9,712 nt of DNA from CABHOJ01 sp965649545. GTDB taxonomy: Bacteria > Pseudomonadota > Gammaproteobacteria > Burkholderiales > Methylophilaceae. The notes beneath the pieces are model-generated. The model worked only from the letters and a program-made list of their open reading frames with translations. It was not told the origin of the DNA and did not search any database. A program made the position numbers and the translations under genes. Shown piece by piece: positions 1 through 8,362 of this stretch (the first letter of the stretch is position 1; each line of letters opens with the position of its first letter). Location of the stretch: contig CBFGLF010000065.1 in NCBI GenBank assembly GCA_965649545.1, positions 1 through 9,712 of the forward strand, read 5' to 3'.

Positions 1-972
1 CTACAGGCTGCCGCCGCGACCCAGAACAGCACGGTGCAGAATCTGTTGCTGAGCGCCATTCAGTCCTACTACCAGACGCAGGCGGCGATCTCCGCCCTGC
101 AGGCGGCACTCGAATCGGAACGGGCCAGTGCCGAGAGTTTCAAGGCCGCCGAGGCCAGATACAAGGCCGGTATCGCCACGCCTGCCGACAAGCTGCAGGC
201 CCAGACGGCCTATGCCCAAGCGACGCTGACCAGGATCACGGCTGAAGGTACGCTGAAGACGGCTTACGGCACACTCGCCAATGTGATGGGTTTGTCCGCC
301 AATCAACCCCTCTCGCTTGCGCCGATCACTCCTATCGACACCCAGCCTAGCGTGGAAGCGGACATCGACGCCATGATCGAGCAGGCACGCAATCGCCGTC
401 CGGACCTGGTGGCAAGCGAAGCCCAGGTGAAGGCCGCCGAAGCGAGCATCGAAGCTAGCCGTGCCGCAGCCAAACCGACCGTATCGCTTTCCGCCTCGAA
501 CAGCTATCTGGATGGCAGCAGCCTCACCTCGAACAACAACTCCACCCTCGGCATCAATGTCTCCATCCCCTTGTTCTCTGGTTACGCGCCAAGCTACCGT
601 ATCCGCGCCGCGCAAGCCACCGCCGAGGTCCGGGCCGCGCAGCGTGACCGTATCCGCCTGCAGATCTCGCTCGATGTGTGGCGTGCCTACCAAAGCCTGC
701 GCACCGCCAACCAGTCCATCGCGGCCGCCAAAACCTTCGTCAGCAGCGCGGAAGAATCCGCACGGGTCGCACTGGGTCGTTACAAGGCCGGGGTCGGCAA
801 CATCCTGGATACCTTGAACGCGCAGAGCGCACTCGCCACGGCACGGCAACAGAAGATCCAGGCCGATCTCAACTGGAATATCGCCCGCGCCACGCTGGCA
901 CAGTCCATCGGCGTGCTGGATAACGCCATGATCCAGTCGCTGCCCGAAACCAATAACTTCGCCATGCCTTGA
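1..972 (+). CDS. TolC-family outer-membrane efflux channel, 5'-truncated by the window edge
   Basis: The reading frame is open from the first base and ends at TGA 970-972, giving 323 C-terminal residues. Family members are usually about 430-480 residues, so roughly the first third lies outside the window. A GTG at 34 could be read as a start, but it lies inside a helix that continues upstream and is not the true start. The visible part shows the internal duplication of the OEP/TolC family: the segment around residues 52-75 (ARYKAGIATPADKLQAQ) recurs around 259-277 (GRYKAGVGNILDTLNAQ). Each copy sits in a long Ala/Gln-rich alpha-helical stretch. Between them, at about 160-200, a Ser/Asn/Gly-rich segment containing IPLFSG fits the second beta-strand hairpin of the outer-membrane barrel. 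TolC proteins form trimeric ducts across the outer membrane and periplasm. The adaptor and ABC genes that follow directly indicate a type I tripartite exporter. The family call is firm; the substrate is unknown. Confidence 0.93.
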   Translation, partial: LQAAAATQNSTVQNLLLSAIQSYYQTQAAISALQAALESERASAESFKAAEARYKAGIATPADKLQAQTAYAQATLTRITAEGTLKTAYGTLANVMGLSANQPLSLAPITPIDTQPSVEADIDAMIEQARNRRPDLVASEAQVKAAEASIEASRAAAKPTVSLSASNSYLDGSSLTSNNNSTLGINVSIPLFSGYAPSYRIRAAQATAEVRAAQRDRIRLQISLDVWRAYQSLRTANQSIAAAKTFVSSAEESARVALGRYKAGVGNILDTLNAQSALATARQQKIQADLNWNIARATLAQSIGVLDNAMIQSLPETNNFAMP

Positions 973-1004
973 ACCCAGGCCATCCCACAAGAAAAGACAT
1001 CGAC

Positions 1005-2204
1005 ATGCGTCATGCCATCAGAAAGTTCAGCACCCTCATCATCCTGGTCGTGGCTGCCGCCGCAGCCTATTACTTCTACGCGCAGAGCAATAAACCCAAG
1101 CCTGAGGAGCTCTACCGCTTCCAGGCCATCAAGCAAGGGAGTGTCGAACAATCCGTGTCCGCCAACGGCACTCTAAACCCTGTGACGGTGGTCAGCGTCG
1201 GTACCCAGGTGTCCGGACGCGTCAGCAAACTCTATGTGGATTTCAACGACAAGGTGGAAAAAGGCCAGGTCTTGCTGGAGCTGGACGATTCCCTGTTCAC
1301 CGCGCAGATCGCCCAATCCTCAGGGACCGTCCGCAACGCCCAGGCGTCGCTGGAACTGGCGCAGGCCAACGAATCGCGCATCCGATCCCTGTATCAGCAG
1401 GAGTATGTCTCGCGGCAGGAACTGGATCAGGCGGTGCAAGCCCTGAAGTCGGCGCGGGCGCAACTGGATACCGCCAGCGCACAGTTACGCCGCGACCAGA
1501 CCAACCTTGGCTTCTCCATCATCCGATCACCGGTCTCCGGCATCGTCGTCGACCGGGTGATCGACGTCGGCCAGACCGTCGCCGCCAGTTTCCAGACCCC
1601 TACCCTGATCAAGATCGCCCAGGATCTGTCCAAGATGCAGATCAATTCCAGTTTCGCGGAAGCCGATATCGGCAACATCAAGGAAGGCCAGAAGGCGAGA
1701 TTCACGGTGGATGCCTTTCCGAACCGAAATTTCGAAGGCTATGTGAAACAGCTGCGGCTCAACCCGACCATCAACGCCAATGTGGTCACGTATGACGTCG
1801 TGATCTCGGTGGATAACCCGGACTTGACCTTGCTCCCCGGTATGACGGCATATGTCAGCATCGCCGTCGCACGTGAGGAAGATGTCCTGCTCGCGCCGAA
1901 CGCCGCTCTGCGGTTCAAGCCGACGCTGCAGGAGGAAGACACGACCGCCGAGACTAAGCCAGCAGGTGGCGGTCCAGGCCGTCCCAAGGGCAAGAAGAAA
2001 TCGGGCGATATCTCCATGGGCAAGGTCTACGTATTGCGCGATGGTAAACCTGCGGCGGTGCGTGTCCGTCTCGGCATCTCGGATGGCCAGTTCACCCAGA
2101 TCTCCAGCAAGGAATTGAAATCCGGCGACAAGGTCATCACCGGGGAGACGCAGGCCGATGGAGCCAGCCAGCCGCAAGGCAATATGCGGATGCGGATGTT
2201 CTGA
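1005..2204 (+). CDS. macA: MacA-like periplasmic adaptor (membrane fusion protein) of a tripartite ABC exporter
   Basis: This 399-residue protein bridges the inner-membrane ABC transporter and the TolC-type channel. The ATG at 1005 is preferred over an in-frame TTG at 969. It has a purine-rich stretch (AAGAAAAG, 989-996) 8 bases upstream and gives a clean N-terminal signal anchor: basic MRHAIRK, then hydrophobic residues at about 10-25. A biotinyl-lipoyl-like half motif is seen at about 62-95 (VSVGTQVSGRVSKLYV, then GQVLLELD). A coiled-coil hairpin follows at about 97-168, the second lipoyl half at about 172-205 (SPVSGIVVDR, DVGQTV), a beta-barrel domain at about 208-290 (LLPGMTAYV), and a membrane-proximal domain at about 295-385. 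A Gly/Lys/Pro-rich insert at about 306-338 interrupts that last domain. The C-terminus is Met/Arg-rich (MRMRMF). The stop overlaps the next start (TGATG), so translation is probably coupled. The MacA-like call rests on domain order and the MacB-type partner; the exact orthologue of E. coli MacA is not established. Confidence 0.92.
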   Translation: MRHAIRKFSTLIILVVAAAAAYYFYAQSNKPKPEELYRFQAIKQGSVEQSVSANGTLNPVTVVSVGTQVSGRVSKLYVDFNDKVEKGQVLLELDDSLFTAQIAQSSGTVRNAQASLELAQANESRIRSLYQQEYVSRQELDQAVQALKSARAQLDTASAQLRRDQTNLGFSIIRSPVSGIVVDRVIDVGQTVAASFQTPTLIKIAQDLSKMQINSSFAEADIGNIKEGQKARFTVDAFPNRNFEGYVKQLRLNPTINANVVTYDVVISVDNPDLTLLPGMTAYVSIAVAREEDVLLAPNAALRFKPTLQEEDTTAETKPAGGGPGRPKGKKKSGDISMGKVYVLRDGKPAAVRVRLGISDGQFTQISSKELKSGDKVITGETQADGASQPQGNMRMRMF

Positions 2205-2944
2205 TGACGGAAAGTCATAAAAAACCCGGCAACGTCATCGCCGTACGTAGTCTGCACAAGCACTACATGACCGCTGCAGGGCCCTTCCCCGTGTTGAAGG
2301 AAGTCGATCTCGACATCGCCTACGGCGATTATGTCGCCATCATGGGGCCTTCCGGCTCCGGCAAGTCCACCTTCATGAACATCCTCGGCTGTCTCGACAA
2401 GCCGAGCAGCGGCGAATATACGCTGGATGGCTACCAGACCGCCGAGCTGGACGGGGACGCGCTCGCACGGGTGCGCAACAAGACTATCGGTTTCGTGTTC
2501 CAGGGGTTCAACCTGCTCTCTCGTTCGTCACTGCTGGATAACGTCTCGCTGCCGCTGGTCTATGCCGGAATCGACAAGGCCGAACGCCATGCCCGCGCCG
2601 CCGTGCTACTGAACAAGGTCGGTCTGGAAAAATACCACCACTCCATGCCCAACCAGATCTCCGGCGGCCAGCAGCAACGCGTCGCCATCGCGCGCGCGCT
2701 GGTGAACCGTCCTAACCTGATCCTGGCCGACGAACCGACGGGCAACCTCGACAGCAAGACCAGCGAAGAGATCATGGCCCTGTTCGGCGAACTGAACGAA
2801 GAAGGCATCACCATCGTGCTGGTCACCCATGAACCGGACATCGCCGAACACGCGAGCCGACAGGTGCGCTTTCTCGATGGCCGTATCGTGCAGGACAGCC
2901 AGCGCGGATTCGGCGAATTGACTGCAGAAGCGGGAGCCATCTGA
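2204..2944 (+). CDS. macB: MacB-like ABC exporter ATP-binding protein (LolD/MacB family)
   Basis: This 246-residue protein hydrolyses ATP to drive the exporter. All nucleotide-binding elements are present: Walker A GPSGSGKST at 48-56, Q-loop Gln100 (FVFQGFNLL), signature ISGGQQQR at 152-159 (Ile in place of the usual Leu), Walker B LILADEP at 172-178 with catalytic Glu177, D-loop NLDS at 181-184 and switch His209 (VTHEPDIA). The family-typical stretch NVSLPLVYAG lies at 113-122. The length fits a stand-alone LolD/MacB-type ATPase. The start codon overlaps the adaptor's stop (TGATG, 2202-2206) with only a weak Shine-Dalgarno upstream, which suggests translational coupling. The stop overlaps the permease start in the same way. 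In E. coli MacB the same domain is fused to the membrane domain; here they are separate genes. LolD is the nearest alternative, but the adaptor and TolC neighbours argue for a MacB-type exporter. Confidence 0.95.
   Translation: MTESHKKPGNVIAVRSLHKHYMTAAGPFPVLKEVDLDIAYGDYVAIMGPSGSGKSTFMNILGCLDKPSSGEYTLDGYQTAELDGDALARVRNKTIGFVFQGFNLLSRSSLLDNVSLPLVYAGIDKAERHARAAVLLNKVGLEKYHHSMPNQISGGQQQRVAIARALVNRPNLILADEPTGNLDSKTSEEIMALFGELNEEGITIVLVTHEPDIAEHASRQVRFLDGRIVQDSQRGFGELTAEAGAI
2932..2936 (+). promoter_or_regulatory. Shine-Dalgarno site for the permease gene
   Basis: GGGAG lies inside the 3' end of the ATPase gene, 7 bases before the ATG at 2944. The spacing is good and supports that start codon, which overlaps the ATPase stop in a TGATG junction. 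Confidence 0.6.
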
Positions 2945-4167
2945 TGTTCGGCGCGATGTTGGGAGAAGCCTGGCACGCCATGGGCGCCAATCGTTTGCGT
3001 ACTTTCCTCACCATGCTGGGGATGGTGATCGGGGTGGGTGCGGTGGTATTGATGATGGCCATCGGCCAGGGCGCGCAGGAGTCGGTCAAGCAGAGCATCA
3101 ACTCCATGGGCAGCAATCTGTTCATCGTGCTCTCCGGCTCGACCACCTCAGGCGGCGCCCGCATCGGCACCGGCAACTCGCCATCGCTCAAGGTCGGCGA
3201 TGCCACCGCCATCGGCGAACTGGAAGGTATCTCGGCCGTGGCTCCGGTGACGATGGGGACGGCACAGATCGTCTTCGGTTCCAATAACTGGAACACCAGC
3301 ATCCTCGGCACCATGCCGAGCTACCTCGATGTGCGCTCGTGGAACCTGGCGGACGGCTACATGTTCTCCGATTCCGATATCCGCTCCGCGACACGCGTCG
3401 CCATCATCGGCAAGACCGTCGCACAGAATATCTTCGGTGACGAGATCGACCCTATCGGCAAGACCATCCGCATCAAGCAAACGCCGTTCACGGTCATCGG
3501 CTTGCTCGAAGGCAAAGGCCAAAGCCTGGATGGCCGCGACCAGGACGATACCATCATCGTGCCGCTCACCACCGCGCAGCGCAAACTGTTCGGTGGCCAG
3601 TTCCCCGGCAGCGTGCGCATGATCATGGTGCAGGCGGAGACCGCCGAGATCATGCCCGCCGTGGAATCGGATATCAACAACCTGCTGCGCCAACGCCACA
3701 ACATCCGCGAAGGCAACGAGAACGACTTCTCCGTGCGCAACCTGACCTCACTGGCCAACTCAGCTGCAGAGACCACCCGCACCATGGCCTTGCTGCTGGG
3801 GGCGATCGCCTCGGTGTCCCTGCTGGTAGGCGGTATCGGCATCATGAACATCATGCTGGTCTCAGTCACGGAGCGCACGCGTGAGATCGGTATCCGCATG
3901 GCGATCGGCGCGCGCGAACGGGACATCCTCATGCAATTCCTGCTGGAGGCGATCGTCATCTCCTTCTTCGGTTGCCTGATCGGTCTCATCCTCGGTATCG
4001 GCGGCGCTGTGCTGGTCGGGACGCTGACACAGGCGACCATCCTCATCTCGGGTAACTCCATCCTGCTGGCATTCAGCGTCGCCGCTGCAGTAGGCATCTT
4101 CTTCGGCTTCTATCCCGCCCGTAAGGCCGCCCAGCTCAATCCGATCGAGGCATTGCGCTATCAGTGA
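2944..4167 (+). CDS. macB: MacB-like ABC exporter permease (FtsX/MacB family)
   Basis: This 407-residue protein is the membrane half of the exporter. It has the MacB layout: a short cytoplasmic N-terminus with the family-typical NRLRTFLTMLGMVIGVGAVV, TM1 at about 21-43, a large periplasmic domain at about 45-275, then TM2 at about 282-306, TM3 at about 334-358 and TM4 at about 372-391. The cytoplasmic loop after TM2 carries the conserved SVTERTREIGIRMAIGA (307-323), which couples to the ATPase. The C-terminus ends in YPARKAAQLNPIEALRYQ, as is usual in this family. The periplasmic region contains the MacB core beta segments (for example RVAIIGKTVAQNIFG at 151-165). MacB-type permeases act as homodimers and transmit ATP-driven conformational change to the periplasm ('mechanotransmission') rather than moving substrate through the bilayer. 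The start is supported by GGGAG seven bases upstream. Substrate is unknown; family members export macrolides, peptides, siderophores or toxins. Confidence 0.94.
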   Translation: MFGAMLGEAWHAMGANRLRTFLTMLGMVIGVGAVVLMMAIGQGAQESVKQSINSMGSNLFIVLSGSTTSGGARIGTGNSPSLKVGDATAIGELEGISAVAPVTMGTAQIVFGSNNWNTSILGTMPSYLDVRSWNLADGYMFSDSDIRSATRVAIIGKTVAQNIFGDEIDPIGKTIRIKQTPFTVIGLLEGKGQSLDGRDQDDTIIVPLTTAQRKLFGGQFPGSVRMIMVQAETAEIMPAVESDINNLLRQRHNIREGNENDFSVRNLTSLANSAAETTRTMALLLGAIASVSLLVGGIGIMNIMLVSVTERTREIGIRMAIGARERDILMQFLLEAIVISFFGCLIGLILGIGGAVLVGTLTQATILISGNSILLAFSVAAAVGIFFGFYPARKAAQLNPIEALRYQ

Positions 4168-4196
4168 GCAAGGTGGTGCAGCTTATGCAATGTGAA

Positions 4197-4225
4197 TTGT
4201 AGAACGCACTGAATCTGAGCATAAT
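4197..4225 (+). promoter_or_regulatory. Candidate sigma70-type promoter for the c-di-GMP genes
   Basis: TTGTAG (4197-4202) and CATAAT (4220-4225) are separated by 17 bases. The -10 box matches the consensus in five of six positions, the -35 box in only three. Transcription would begin near 4232, giving a short leader of about 17 bases before the ATG at 4249. The box lies in the only non-coding gap (4168-4248, 81 bases) between the efflux operon and the GGDEF-EAL gene. That gap looks more AT-rich than its surroundings, and I found no intrinsic terminator in it, so read-through from the efflux operon also remains possible. Confidence 0.4.
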
Positions 4226-4248
4226 GAAGTCGAAAGTGCCGACTCAAG

Positions 4249-7200
4249 ATGCCGTTCAAACATCTGCCCCATCGAATTGCCAATCTGCGCCCGGGTAGGA
4301 CTGCGCTGGGCTATGTCATATTCGGCATTCTGTGGGTCTCGGCAGAGAACCGCCTGTTCCAGTTAGCGCTAGATGCCGACGTCTCTGAGGTTCTTTGGGC
4401 ACTGTTACCCGACATCAGCTTGGTGCTGCTGACCGGTGCCATCATCTACTGGCTGCTTAGCCAGCGCTCCGCCTCCCCTGTAACGCCCACCTCACCCGAC
4501 ATCGGTAAGTCACAACTGCATCGGGGTTACCTCATGGCGTTGCTGGTCATCCTGCTCGCCATCTCGCCGCTCATCACCCTGGGCGTGAAGTATTTCTACA
4601 CACCCAAGATCGAACAGAGCACCTACAAGAACCTGCAACTGGTAGCCAAGATCAAGGTCGTCCAGTTCGAGCGCTGGCGTGACTCTCGCGTCGGCGACGC
4701 TGAGGTGCTGGCGGCGGACCGCGGCTTTGCCGATCTTGTCGCCGCGCTGCTGAAGGACGATACGCCAGCGAACCGCGCGCCGATCGCGCAGCGCTTTCAG
4801 GCGTTGATCTCTGCTTACGAATACGAGGCCGTCGCCCTGCTCGATCGCAATGGCGAAAGGCGCTTGCTGCAAGGTCAGGCGGTCGCGTCGGATGAGGTCA
4901 AACGACGCCTGGTGGATGACCATGCGCGATCCGACAAAGTGCGTTTTAGCGATCTTTACACCATCGAAGACCGCGTCCAACTCGACGTACTGGCCCCCAT
5001 CACCCGGACCACCAACGGGGAAGGCCGGATCATCGCCTACGTCATGGTGCACACCGGGATCGACCGGCAGATATTGCCACGCGTCTTGTCGTGGCCCAGC
5101 GCCAGCTCCAGCGCGGGTATCGTCATGGCAAGACAGGCGGATGGCCGCGAATCGCTGATCCATAACCATGCGAAGATCCCCCGCAAGACGGACATCACCG
5201 AACGTACACTGCAGTCAAACAGCCCGTATATCGCCGAGAAGCGCGCCAAGGGTGTCGATTACCGGAATCGTCCAGCTTACCTGACGGTCGAGAACATCCA
5301 GGATTCAGAATGGCGCATGGTCGGGCAGATCGATCAGAAAGAGGTGATGGCTTCCCTCAATACGCTGCTGGCGTGGATCGCAAGCCTGACCTTCGTCGCG
5401 GTCGCTGCATTGATCCTGGCGATACTCTTCTTGATCCGTGAGCAGCAGAAGAGTCATCGGCTCGAACTGTTGACCGAGAGTAGCGAACGGGACCGCCTGC
5501 TGAAACGGTTCTACGACATGCCCTTCATCGGCATGGCAGTGATCGATACCGAGAGCAAACGCTGGACACAGGTCAATGACCGCTTGTGCGAGATGCTCGG
5601 CTATGAGGCGCATGAGCTATTGAAGATGACCTGGGTCGACATCACCCATCCAGAAGACCTGGAGCGCGATCTGGAGCTTAACCAGCAATTCATCGAGGGC
5701 AAGATCGACCATATCCTGCTCGAGAAACGCCTCATCCACAAGGCGGGCAATATGGTCATCGTACGCATCGAAGCCAATGCCATCCGTGATCTGCAAGGCC
5801 ATGTCGAGCATTACCTTGTCGCCATCGAAGACATCACGGAGCGGCGTACAGCAGAAGAAGCCTTGCGCGCACAGGAGGAATTCAACCGCGCCTTGTTGAA
5901 CAACCAGGCGGATGGCGTCGTAGCATGCGACGCGAACATGCGGCTGGTCCTGTTCAACAATATCGCCAAGCAATGGCATGGGGTGGATCCGCTCGACCTC
6001 CCGCCCGAACAGTGGAGCCAGTACTTCGGGCTCTATGACGCGAAAGGCCAGCGAGAACTTTTGCCGCATGAGATCCCGTTGGTTCGTGCATTCCATGGCG
6101 AACAGCTGCAGCATGAAGGCATGGTGATCAAAGCCAGGCACCAGCCAGACCGCTTCGTCTCCTGTAGCGCTGCGCCCTTCTTCGACGACAAGGGTCACAA
6201 ACTCGGCGCGGTAGCCATCATGCGCGACATCACTGAGATCCTCGCGCGCAACAAGGCGCTGCGCGAGAGCGAGACCTTGTTCCAGACCCTGGCCAGGGTC
6301 GCGCCAGCCGGCATCTTCCGTACCGACGCCTTCGGCGCGACGACCTATATCAATCAGCGCGGCCTCGAGATCGCCGGCTTGAGCCTGGAAGAAGCACAAG
6401 GCGTGGGCTGGGCACGCTACCTGCACCCGGACGACAAGGAACAACTGATCCGCACCTGGAAGGAAGCCTTCAGCAAGCGAGAGACCTTCTCTGCGGAGTA
6501 TCGCTTCCTGCATCCTGACGGCAGGCTGATCTGGGTCAAGGGCGAAGCCTTAGTCGAACTGGACGACAAGGATCAGTTCATGGGCTACGTCGGCACCGTC
6601 ACCGACATCACCGCGATCAAGGCCAGCGAAGAGCACCTGCGCATGGCCGCCACAGTGTTCGAACACACGCGCGAGGGCATCATGGTGACCGATAGCGCGT
6701 CGCGCATCCTCTCCGTCAATCGCGCCTTCAGCGACATCACGCTGTATGAACCTGCCGAGGTGATCGGCAAGACGCCTAACCTGCTGGAGTCCGGCCGGCA
6801 CGACGCGCATTTCTTCCATAACATGTGGCGGTCGCTGGAAACCGAGGGTTACTGGCAGAGCGAGATCTGGAACCGGCGCAAGAACGGCGATATCTATCCG
6901 CAGTTGCTCAGCATCTCGGTGATCAAGGACCGTGACGGCCAGGTACAGAACTATGTCGGCATCTTCGCCGACATCACCAACCTCAAGGCATCTGAGGCCC
7001 GGCTGGAGTTCCTCGCGCACCATGACCCCCTGACCACCTTGCCGAATCGCCTGAGGCTGATCTCCAACCTGGAACATGCGATCCAGGTCGCACAACGAGA
7101 GAGCAAACAACTGGCGCTGCTGATGCTGGACCTGGACCGGTTCAAGGATGTCAACGACAGCTTCGGCCACCTCGCCGGCGACGAATTGCTGCAGCATATC

Positions 7201-8337
7201 GCCAAACGCCTGACCCGCCGCCTGCGCGGTGCCGATACCGTGGCGCGGCTGGGGGGCGACGAATTCACCATCCTGCTGGAAGACATCAGCCAGGAATCCG
7301 ATGCCTCCCGGGTCGCGGACAGTATCATCAAGGCGCTGGAAGCGCCCTGCAAGCTGGCCAACAACGTCGAAGTCCGCATCGGGGTCAGCGTCGGCATCAG
7401 CCTCTATCCCAACCACGGCAGTACTGCACTGGAGCTCCTGCAGCATGCGGACGCGGCGCTGTATCAGGCCAAGGCCGCCGGCAAAGGCTGTTACCGCTAT
7501 TTCTCCGAGAACCTGACCAAGGCCGCGCGCGAGCGCTTCACTGTGGAAGCCCGGTTACGGCAGGCCATCGCCCATGAAAGGCTCGCGCTCTACTACCAAC
7601 CCAAGATCGACATGACCACAGGCGATATCGTCGGCGCCGAAGCGCTGATCCGCTGGATCGACCCCGTGGAAGGTGTCATCCCGCCCGCCCAGTTCATCGG
7701 TGTGGCGGAAGAAACCGGCATGATCAATACCATCGGCGAATGGGTGATCCGCGAAGCTTGCCAGCAGGGCCGTCACTGGCTGGATTTCGGCATGCCGCCG
7801 ATCTCCATCTCCATCAACATCTCGGCCAACCAGCTGCATCATGGCGATCTCTACAAGACGATCCAGCAGATCCTCGACAAGACGGGTTTCCCGGCCACCT
7901 CTCTGGAGCTGGAGTTGACCGAGAGCATCCTCATGCAGCGTGAGAACGAAGTGCTGGAGACACTCAGTCAGATCAGGGCTGCCGGGGTCGTGCTGGGGAT
8001 AGACGATTTCGGTACGGGCTATTCTTCCCTCGCCTATCTCAAGAGCTTCCCGCTCGATGTGTTGAAGATCGACCGCAGTTTCGTCAGGGATATCGAACAG
8101 GATCAGGATGACCGTGCCATCACCGCGACCATCATCGCCATGGCCCATAATCTCGGCATGCAAGTGGTAGCGGAAGGGGTAGAGACGGAGGAGCAACTGG
8201 CGTTCCTGCATGCCCATCACTGCGACATCTATCAGGGGTATATCACCAGCCAGCCACTGCCGGCCGACGAGTTCGAAGCCTTCGTTCGCAACTATCAGGC
8301 AACTGATTTCGTACGGCGCAGTCAGAAGTCACAATAA
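4249..8337 (+). CDS. Membrane sensor GGDEF-EAL protein (Cache-like, four PAS; predicted bifunctional c-di-GMP cyclase/phosphodiesterase)
   Basis: This 1362-residue receptor should make and/or degrade c-di-GMP in response to periplasmic and cytoplasmic signals. An in-frame TGA at 4225 limits the start; ATG 4249 has only a weak upstream GAAAG. Two N-terminal helices (about 18-38 and 50-71) form a hairpin, followed by TM3 (about 94-114), a periplasmic Cache-like domain (about 116-370) and TM4 (about 373-396). PAS domains follow at about 415-532, 541-663, 673-790 and 795-912; several end in PAC-type DIT motifs. The GGDEF domain (about 918-1085) has DLDRFKDVND (961-970, metal Asp961, guanine-binding Asn969), GHLAGD (973-978), an intact RxxD inhibitory site (Arg993-Asp996) and GGDEF at 1002-1006. 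The EAL domain (about 1098-1345) has EALIRW (Glu1131), Asn1190, ELTES (Glu1222, Glu1225), DDFGTGYSS (Asp1252, Asp1253), Lys1273, Glu1309 and Gln1329. Both catalytic sites therefore look complete. Which activity dominates, and the ligands, cannot be read from sequence. The next gene starts 25 bases downstream. Confidence 0.95.
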   Translation: MPFKHLPHRIANLRPGRTALGYVIFGILWVSAENRLFQLALDADVSEVLWALLPDISLVLLTGAIIYWLLSQRSASPVTPTSPDIGKSQLHRGYLMALLVILLAISPLITLGVKYFYTPKIEQSTYKNLQLVAKIKVVQFERWRDSRVGDAEVLAADRGFADLVAALLKDDTPANRAPIAQRFQALISAYEYEAVALLDRNGERRLLQGQAVASDEVKRRLVDDHARSDKVRFSDLYTIEDRVQLDVLAPITRTTNGEGRIIAYVMVHTGIDRQILPRVLSWPSASSSAGIVMARQADGRESLIHNHAKIPRKTDITERTLQSNSPYIAEKRAKGVDYRNRPAYLTVENIQDSEWRMVGQIDQKEVMASLNTLLAWIASLTFVAVAALILAILFLIREQQKSHRLELLTESSERDRLLKRFYDMPFIGMAVIDTESKRWTQVNDRLCEMLGYEAHELLKMTWVDITHPEDLERDLELNQQFIEGKIDHILLEKRLIHKAGNMVIVRIEANAIRDLQGHVEHYLVAIEDITERRTAEEALRAQEEFNRALLNNQADGVVACDANMRLVLFNNIAKQWHGVDPLDLPPEQWSQYFGLYDAKGQRELLPHEIPLVRAFHGEQLQHEGMVIKARHQPDRFVSCSAAPFFDDKGHKLGAVAIMRDITEILARNKALRESETLFQTLARVAPAGIFRTDAFGATTYINQRGLEIAGLSLEEAQGVGWARYLHPDDKEQLIRTWKEAFSKRETFSAEYRFLHPDGRLIWVKGEALVELDDKDQFMGYVGTVTDITAIKASEEHLRMAATVFEHTREGIMVTDSASRILSVNRAFSDITLYEPAEVIGKTPNLLESGRHDAHFFHNMWRSLETEGYWQSEIWNRRKNGDIYPQLLSISVIKDRDGQVQNYVGIFADITNLKASEARLEFLAHHDPLTTLPNRLRLISNLEHAIQVAQRESKQLALLMLDLDRFKDVNDSFGHLAGDELLQHIAKRLTRRLRGADTVARLGGDEFTILLEDISQESDASRVADSIIKALEAPCKLANNVEVRIGVSVGISLYPNHGSTALELLQHADAALYQAKAAGKGCYRYFSENLTKAARERFTVEARLRQAIAHERLALYYQPKIDMTTGDIVGAEALIRWIDPVEGVIPPAQFIGVAEETGMINTIGEWVIREACQQGRHWLDFGMPPISISINISANQLHHGDLYKTIQQILDKTGFPATSLELELTESILMQRENEVLETLSQIRAAGVVLGIDDFGTGYSSLAYLKSFPLDVLKIDRSFVRDIEQDQDDRAITATIIAMAHNLGMQVVAEGVETEEQLAFLHAHHCDIYQGYITSQPLPADEFEAFVRNYQATDFVRRSQKSQ

Positions 8338-8343
8338 TTAGAA

Positions 8344-8349
8344 AAGAGG
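8344..8349 (+). promoter_or_regulatory. Shine-Dalgarno-like site for the GAF-EAL gene
   Basis: AAGAGG lies in the 25-base spacer after the GGDEF-EAL stop. Its distance to the ATG at 8363 is 13 bases, longer than optimal, so initiation may be modest or depend on ribosomes arriving from the upstream gene. No better start codon is nearby. Confidence 0.45.
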
Positions 8350-8362
8350 CCCTATTCGCGTC

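Noticed and set aside
1..990. A 329-codon open frame on the minus strand opposite the TolC-type gene.
   Set aside because: It is a shadow of a GC-rich coding strand. The plus-strand frame has clear family motifs and the antisense product shows none.
969..1004. TTG at 969 as the start of the adaptor gene, overlapping the TolC stop.
   Set aside because: It would put 12 extra polar residues before the signal anchor. ATG 1005 has a purine-rich site at good spacing and gives a normal N-terminus.
2184..2198. Tandem ATGCGG units (ATGCGGATGCGGATG) at the end of the adaptor gene, encoding Met-Arg repeats.
   Set aside because: There are only two full units, too few to be a contingency repeat, and it lies in frame in an unconserved C-terminal tail.
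4168..4248. A possible terminator of the efflux operon, prompted by the small inverted repeat TGCAGCTTATGCA near 4178-4190.
   Set aside because: The stem is only four base pairs and no T-run follows, so it does not fit an intrinsic terminator.
4224..4298. A 24-codon open frame starting at ATG 4224 and overlapping the start of the GGDEF-EAL gene, considered as a leader peptide.
   Set aside because: It has no convincing ribosome binding site, its ATG overlaps the candidate -10 box and so would not be transcribed from that promoter, and its sequence has no notable composition.
7251..7256. A run of six G bases at the GGDEF motif, considered as a slippage site.
   Set aside because: Six bases is short for phase variation, and the run follows simply from Leu-Gly-Gly codons in a GC-rich gene.
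5617..7446. Two long minus-strand open frames (298 codons each, 5617-6513 and 6550-7446) inside the GGDEF-EAL gene.
   Set aside because: The plus strand encodes recognisable PAS and GGDEF domains throughout, and the antisense translations have no domain features. They are by-products of codon bias.
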